From Bacillota bacterium (GTDB lineage Bacteria > Bacillota > Clostridia > Acetivibrionales > DSM-1351), in assembly GCA_023436515.1 (NCBI GenBank), contig JAEZIV010000367.1, forward strand, positions 1-8,171: 8,171 nucleotides of DNA, in the 5' to 3' direction. A program made the translations under genes and the position numbers. Positions 6,902 to 8,171 of this stretch are shown piece after piece. Position 1 is the stretch's first letter. Each line of letters opens with the position of its first letter. Below the pieces are notes generated by a model. The model worked only from the letters and a program-made list of their open reading frames with translations. It did not search any database and was not told the DNA's origin.

Positions 6902-6918
6902 TTCAGGAGGAAGCTTAA

Positions 6919-7269
6919 ATGTCAGCAATTAAAGCAAAAAATAACTATACTGGTCAGAGCGGATGCGGAAGATTAAATTGCGCACAGGCAGTTATCAGTG
7001 CATTCAAGGACGACTTTGATCTGGATGATGATTTGGTGGAAGCCTTTAAAAAATATGGAGGTGGAAGAGCGCCTGAGGGTTTGTGTGGTGCTTATTATGC
7101 AGTAAAATATATACTTGGTAAAAATGACCCGGAAAAAATTGAGGAATTGGAAAAACACTTTTTGGAATATGCCGGTGCTTTAGAATGCAGCAATATTAAA
7201 GGCTTAAAAAAGCTTTCCTGTGTAGGCTGTGTTGAAAAAAGCTCTGAGTTTCTGGAAAAGCTAGGTTAA
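6919..7269 (+). CDS. Cys-rich protein resembling the C_GCAxxG_C_C redox family
   Basis: This 116-residue soluble protein has six cysteines at residues 16, 21, 56, 90, 101 and 104. The arrangement is an N-terminal LNCAQAV block (19-25), then GGGRAPEGLCGAYYA (47-61), and a C-terminal SCVGC pair (100-104) with another Cys eleven residues earlier. This matches the redox-active or metal-binding C_GCAxxG_C_C group (in which the central motif is often written CGA), whose precise function is unknown. The cysteine pattern suggests a metal or iron-sulfur site or a thiol redox centre; that is inference. The start is ATG 6919 with AGGAGG eight bases upstream. It is followed after one base by the rhodanese gene, so the two are almost certainly co-transcribed and translationally coupled. 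It has no signal peptide and no membrane segment. Confidence 0.75.
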   Translation: MSAIKAKNNYTGQSGCGRLNCAQAVISAFKDDFDLDDDLVEAFKKYGGGRAPEGLCGAYYAVKYILGKNDPEKIEELEKHFLEYAGALECSNIKGLKKLSCVGCVEKSSEFLEKLG

Positions 7270-7270
7270 T

Positions 7271-7708
7271 ATGAAAAAAATATTATTAGTTATTATACTT
7301 GTTTTGGGTATTATAAGTACTGCTTGCGGTATACTTCCGGAAAGTGAAAATACGGCATCGGTTGAAACCGGGTCAACAAAGGAGCAAAGCAGCATGGAGA
7401 TAAAACCTGAAGAGGCCAAAGCCCGCCTGGATAAGGGTGAAAATATAATTCTTCTGGATGTAAGAACAGAAGAGGAATATAATGAAAAACACATTCCAAA
7501 CAGTGTTCTTCTGCCGGTGGAAAGTATTGATCAGGATGCGCCATCAAAGCTTACTGATAAAAGTGCAACAATATTTGTTTATTGCAGAAGTGGAAGAAGA
7601 AGTGCTATTGCAGTTGAGGTACTTACACTTATGGGATATACAAATGTATATGATCTTGGAGGCATTAATGACTGGCCATACGAAACAGAAAACGTGAAAT
7701 CTAATTAA
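7271..7708 (+). CDS. Secreted, probably lipid-anchored, single-domain rhodanese
   Basis: This 145-residue protein has an N-terminal export signal (MKK plus a hydrophobic core to about 17) ending ISTAC. Cys19 is a plausible lipoprotein cysteine, although the -3 residue is Ser rather than the usual Leu. A flexible Ser/Glu-rich linker (20-41) leads to one rhodanese domain (about 43-138). The domain shows IILLDVRTEEEYNEKHIPNS (59-78), the active-site loop YCRSGRRSA with catalytic Cys105, and YDLGGINDWP near the end. Such domains carry sulfane sulfur as a cysteine persulfide, as in thiosulfate sulfurtransferases. The location would be outside the membrane. The donor and acceptor are unknown. The gene starts one base after the stop of the Cys-rich protein gene, with AGG upstream, and ends 51 bases before a strong terminator. 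Confidence 0.88.
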   Translation: MKKILLVIILVLGIISTACGILPESENTASVETGSTKEQSSMEIKPEEAKARLDKGENIILLDVRTEEEYNEKHIPNSVLLPVESIDQDAPSKLTDKSATIFVYCRSGRRSAIAVEVLTLMGYTNVYDLGGINDWPYETENVKSN

Positions 7709-7759
7709 CTGTATATAACTTTCACCCGTTAGAATAATTATAAAATATTTAAGACAATC

Positions 7760-7787
7760 AGTATTCACTTAAGTGAGTACTTTTTTT
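7760..7787 (+). terminator. Rho-independent terminator of the rhodanese operon
   Basis: AGTATTCACT (7760-7769) pairs with AGTGAGTACT (7772-7781) through nine Watson-Crick pairs and one G-U pair around the TA centre of a palindrome. A run of seven T follows (7781-7787), then another T-run after GC. It ends the two-gene operon and insulates the downstream regulator. Confidence 0.88.
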
Positions 7788-7814
7788 GCTTTTTTACAAT
7801 ACTGAAAGCATAAT

Positions 7815-7841
7815 ATGACATAGTGTTGTCATCATTTGATG
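7815..7841. promoter_or_regulatory. Overlapping inverted repeats, candidate operator of the WYL regulator
   Basis: ATGACA (7815-7820) and TGTCAT (7827-7832) form a perfect six-base inverted repeat with a six-base gap. It overlaps a second one, CATCA-TT-TGATG (7830-7841), that reaches the extended -10 element. Both lie where a repressor would block RNA polymerase, suggesting autoregulation of the regulator gene that follows. Palindrome and placement are seen; operator function is inferred. Confidence 0.4.
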
Positions 7842-7848
7842 CTATAAT
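7840..7848 (+). promoter_or_regulatory. Extended -10 promoter of the WYL regulator
   Basis: TGCTATAAT is a perfect extended -10 element, 25 bases before the start codon. TTGTCA at 7826-7831 is only 11 bases upstream and ATGACA at 7815-7820 is 22 bases upstream, so neither is a proper -35 box. Initiation would be near 7855. Confidence 0.6.
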
Positions 7849-7873
7849 TGTAAGCAGAGGGGATATAGATTTT

Positions 7874-8171
7874 ATGCAGGTAAATAGATTATTTGAAATT
7901 GTTTATATTTTATTAGATAAAAGACAGGTGACAGCCCGAGAATTGGCCCAACGGTTTGAGGTATCGGCAAGAACTGTATATAGAGATATCGAGGTACTCT
8001 CCCAGGCTGGGATTCCGATTTATATGTCAAAAGGAAAGGGTGGCGGGATCAGTCTTCTGGATAACTATGTGCTGAACAAATCCCTGCTGTCGGATTCTGA
8101 GCAGAAGGAAATTCTGGCTGCACTTCAAGGTCTTAATGCCGTGAGTCATCCTGAAGCAGACAGTATACTAT
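7874..8171 (+). CDS. HTH/WYL-type transcriptional regulator, N-terminal 99 codons (cut by window edge)
   Basis: The frame starts at ATG 7874, with an AGAGGGGA ribosome binding site about 11 bases upstream, and is open at the window edge. The N-terminus has a winged helix-turn-helix of the HTH_11 (DeoR-like/YafY) type: RLFEIVYILLDKRQVTAREL (5-24), then AQRFEVSARTVYRDIEVLSQ (25-44), with recognition helix around SARTVYRDI. The wing follows as GIPIYMSKGKGGGISLLDNY (46-65). This arrangement is typical of WYL-domain regulators of about 300 residues, and the ligand-sensing WYL domain would lie beyond the window. LSDSEQKEILAALQGL (72-87) is the usual linker before it. It has its own promoter with inverted repeats. 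Its targets cannot be told; it lies after, and in the same direction as, the Cys-rich/rhodanese operon but is insulated from it by a terminator. Confidence 0.88.
   Translation, partial: MQVNRLFEIVYILLDKRQVTARELAQRFEVSARTVYRDIEVLSQAGIPIYMSKGKGGGISLLDNYVLNKSLLSDSEQKEILAALQGLNAVSHPEADSIL

Larger units (their letters stand above)
6551..6918. other. Divergent 368-base intergenic region
   Basis: This stretch separates the exporter gene (minus) from the Cys-rich/rhodanese operon (plus). It holds a minus-strand promoter at 6575-6603 and a very AT-rich segment (6641-6681) containing the inverted repeat AAATAT-n6-ATATTT (6653-6670). It also holds a consensus plus-strand promoter at 6682-6711 and a leader of about 200 bases with an orphan Shine-Dalgarno site, a 13-codon ORF and an AT-only hairpin. 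No RNA gene or riboswitch class that I know was recognised. Confidence 0.8.

Overview
The window looks like chromosomal DNA from a low-GC, spore-forming, anaerobic Firmicute of the Clostridia. The base composition is AT-rich, Shine-Dalgarno sites are strong (AGGAGG/AAGGAG), and there is a spore photoproduct lyase gene, which only endospore formers need. A Ruminiclostridium-type host would fit, but nothing here fixes the genus. There are seven main protein genes, two of them cut by the window edges, plus two very small candidate ORFs. I see no tRNA, rRNA, CRISPR array, insertion sequence or prophage gene.

Left part (1-2212). Two minus-strand genes lie here: the N-terminal 200 codons of spore photoproduct lyase (splB), and upstream of it a YibE/F-family membrane protein. 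A 217-base divergent intergenic region carries a promoter for each side and leads to the central gene.

Centre (2213-4815). One 848-residue plus-strand protein joins a signal peptide, an extracytoplasmic ABC-type solute-binding-like domain, one membrane helix, a coiled linker, a GGDEF domain and an EAL domain. It reads as a membrane receptor that makes and/or breaks cyclic di-GMP according to an external ligand. A strong hairpin terminator, usable in both directions, separates it from the convergent gene.

Middle right (4814-6603). Three reading frames lie on the minus strand: a YeiH-type putative sulfate/sulfite exporter, a 22-codon hydrophobic ORF with a good ribosome binding site that resembles the first residues of a TauE/SafE permease, and a flavin reductase-like FMN-binding protein.

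Right part (6604-8171). A consensus promoter with an unusually long, feature-rich leader drives a two-gene plus-strand operon. It encodes a cysteine-rich protein resembling the C_GCAxxG_C_C redox family and a secreted, probably lipid-anchored, single-domain rhodanese, and it ends at a strong terminator. Next comes the start of a WYL/HTH-type transcriptional regulator, whose promoter region carries two inverted repeats suited to operator function.

The exporter, the flavin protein, the Cys-rich protein and the rhodanese hint at a small sulfur/redox neighbourhood arranged around the divergent 6551-6918 region. That link is inference from family names and position only. I found no clear sign of a wholly new system; the most unusual items are the solute-binding/GGDEF/EAL fusion, the leader at 6712-6918 and the 22-codon ORF.
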